From: Glycine soja
Taxonomy: Eukaryota > Streptophyta > Magnoliopsida > Fabales > Fabaceae
Assembly (NCBI RefSeq): GCF_004193775.1
Contig: NC_041005.1
Coordinates: forward strand, 8,930,501-8,994,500
DNA: 64,000 bases
Direction: 5' to 3'
Positions 62,149-64,000 of the stretch are shown here, piece after piece (the stretch's first letter is position 1; every line of letters starts with the position of its first letter). The position numbers and the translations under genes are program-made. The notes below the pieces were generated by a model, which saw nothing but the letters and a program-made list of their open reading frames with translations, was not told the origin of the DNA and did no database searches.

Positions 62149-64000
62149 CTAGTGATCGATGATCATTTTTTCATCTCTAATTAATTAGTGATTCTTTCTT
62201 TCATTTGTTAATCCCACCCTTTAATTTTTTGGTGGATTATATGTTGTTGAGTATTAATTAGTTCATCTTTCCAATTTCCTGTAAGCGAAAAAGGAAAGAA
62301 AAATAGAGATCTTGTATTGCATGATATGCTTTGTGTATATTTTTTTGTATATAAATGAACGCTTTCTGGATCATTAATTAATAGGGAGAGAATAATTAAA
62401 GGCAAATATATGAATATACATAACCAGATGTACGTACAGTACGTATATATATTAAATTGTACAAGGATCAATGTGCCAGAGATTGTTCCTTTTTTATCTG
62501 ATTCTATCAAAATTATTTATATATGTTATTACTGGCGGTTATAGATGTAAGTATTTACAAGAGGAGAGATCGGAGAATACTTATTCAGTTGAACATGTCG
62601 ATTAACTAGTTTGTCGAATGGAAACATGTATTGCTGGCATGACTTGGCAATAAATCGATCTATGGATGTAATTGAGGCTGTGATCTCATCAACTTAGAAG
62701 GATAAATTAATGCCCCAGTTGAGAAATCAAATCTAATTTAATAAAAAGGAAAAAATATATCTCTTAATGAGTGTTTAAGGAATAAAAATAATTAAAAATG
62801 CAGTGAAAATGCAATCTTTCACGCATAAAACTTAAAATTCTATGCTTTTTTATTTTATTTTATTTTCAAATCCTCGATTAGCAAGTGTCCAGCAGGAACA
62901 CTCATTAGCATTGTCTAAAAAGAATCAAGAAATATTGTAATTAGAGAGAAAGATCACTTTTATTTTATTTATGAAAATATGAGATTAACTTAATCATTAA
63001 AAAAATCATGAATTTAAATCTCTTCTACTAATAAAAATTAATAAACTAACATCTAATTAACTTCTAACCTTTGCCAATAAAAAAAATTATTTTACTTATT
63101 TTAATAGCATAAAATATCTTTGTTGTGGATGACCACCATTAATTTTTAATTCGTTACTAACATTTATTTGAGGATTATTGTATGAATTGGTCGTCGACAA
63201 TTTACTAAGTATTTATTAGTAAATTGATGAGAAATGTTAGTAACTCACTTGATTTATTATTAGTTGAGTTTGATTAGAAATCATAAATTTTTATGAGTTT
63301 TATTTCTAGTTTATTAAGTCTCACTAAAAAATTTGTAGTTTTTAAATATATTTAACCAAAAATAAAGAAAGAATGTATTAGAGAGTGTTGTTAACACTTA
63401 TCTGATTATGTGAATGGTTATTATCCATTTTTAATGAAAATTGTTATTCATTTTTAGTGGTAATTAAATAATCAATAAATATTGAGTGATTATTAGTAGT
63501 CTAATCATAATTGTTTTTTTTTAAGAGAATCTAATTGTTGTTGCTAATGGATATTTGAATGATTGACATTATATATCCATATATATGAAAAATGTCAATA
63601 CCATTGATTTTTTTTTACAGCACCATTAAATTATTTATCTTTGATTAATAAACCGTTGGAAAAAAATTGTAAATATTTATTAAAAGAAAAATAACATAAT
63701 TAATTATTACACAATAATGTCATGTACCTTACATAAGAGGTTCATTTCCTCACTTGAATTGAATGGCTATCACTTTATTACTATCATATCATTCATTTGT
63801 GAGCAGTCAAAGTAAATTATAGAAATGTGAAATTAAATTGTTTATGACTCTAATTACAATTTGAATAATTTCTCATAATAAAAGTTTTAGCCCATTAAAT
63901 TAAACTATACTTCTATGTGGCTTTTGATGTTATTTTTCCATTTTCTAATCAGGTATATATGCGAGATCAAGGAAATTTACTCGAGGTGACAAAATTCAAT
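62149..64000. other. 3' UTR and AT-rich intergenic end of the window
   Basis: The first 200 bases or so probably form the 3' UTR of the preceding gene. The rest is AT-rich without coding frames, recognisable element ends or RNA genes. Confidence 0.5.

Overview
This is a nuclear plant chromosome segment. It is strongly AT-rich, has intron-rich genes with canonical GT-AG junctions, and is littered with retrotransposons, a CACTA transposon, MITE-like elements and microsatellites. The gene set (phytocyanin, arabinogalactan protein, isoamylase 3, tRNA-guanine transglycosylase, mitochondrial ribosomal protein mL41) is eudicot. I suspect a legume such as Glycine from general sequence character, but that is inference.

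Layout, left to right. 1-690: the 3' exon of a uclacyanin-type phytocyanin (+), its first exon lying outside the window. 4221-4691: a small classical arabinogalactan-protein gene (-). 6018-12994: a nested composite. A broken copy of part of the isoamylase-3 gene (intron 5 plus part of exon 6, opposite in orientation to the parent) was invaded by a coding-less copia-like LTR element on the minus strand, and one LTR of that element was in turn split by a 1,995-bp CACTA transposon with a 3-bp TTC target duplication. 13460-14077: an uncharacterised three-helix membrane protein (-). 14967-35279: the complete 24-exon isoamylase 3 (ISA3) gene (-), encoding 783 residues. Its intron 7 is 7.3 kb because it carries a full-length sense-oriented L1-type LINE (24291-30541) with a 15-bp target duplication, an intact 1,225-residue endonuclease/reverse-transcriptase ORF, and an ORF1 with a premature TAG. 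36940-38240: decayed Helitron-type RPA-like and PIF1-helicase pieces (-). 42188-46900: a decayed Ty1/copia element (+) with two LTRs and an AAAGT target duplication. 47483-54529: a complete 15-exon queuine tRNA-ribosyltransferase catalytic subunit gene (+), 412 residues. About 55430-58573: the mitochondrial ribosomal protein mL41 gene (+) with a non-coding first exon and a telo-box. 61594-62148: an intronless uncharacterised Ser-rich protein (+) behind a (TC)n(TA)n promoter tract. The rest is AT-rich intergenic DNA in which I see no gene.

The host genes are unrelated housekeeping or cell-surface genes and do not form a pathway. ISA3 debranches plastid starch, QTRT1 modifies tRNA, mL41 is part of the mitochondrial ribosome, and the phytocyanin and AGP are extracellular GPI-anchored proteins. 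I found no wholly new system. The most interesting structures are the three-level nested insertion in an inverted ISA3 fragment, and the LINE whose ORF1 (past a TAG) ends in an ATGA stop-start overlap with ORF2. Exon boundaries were derived by hand from splice signals, reading frame and family conservation.
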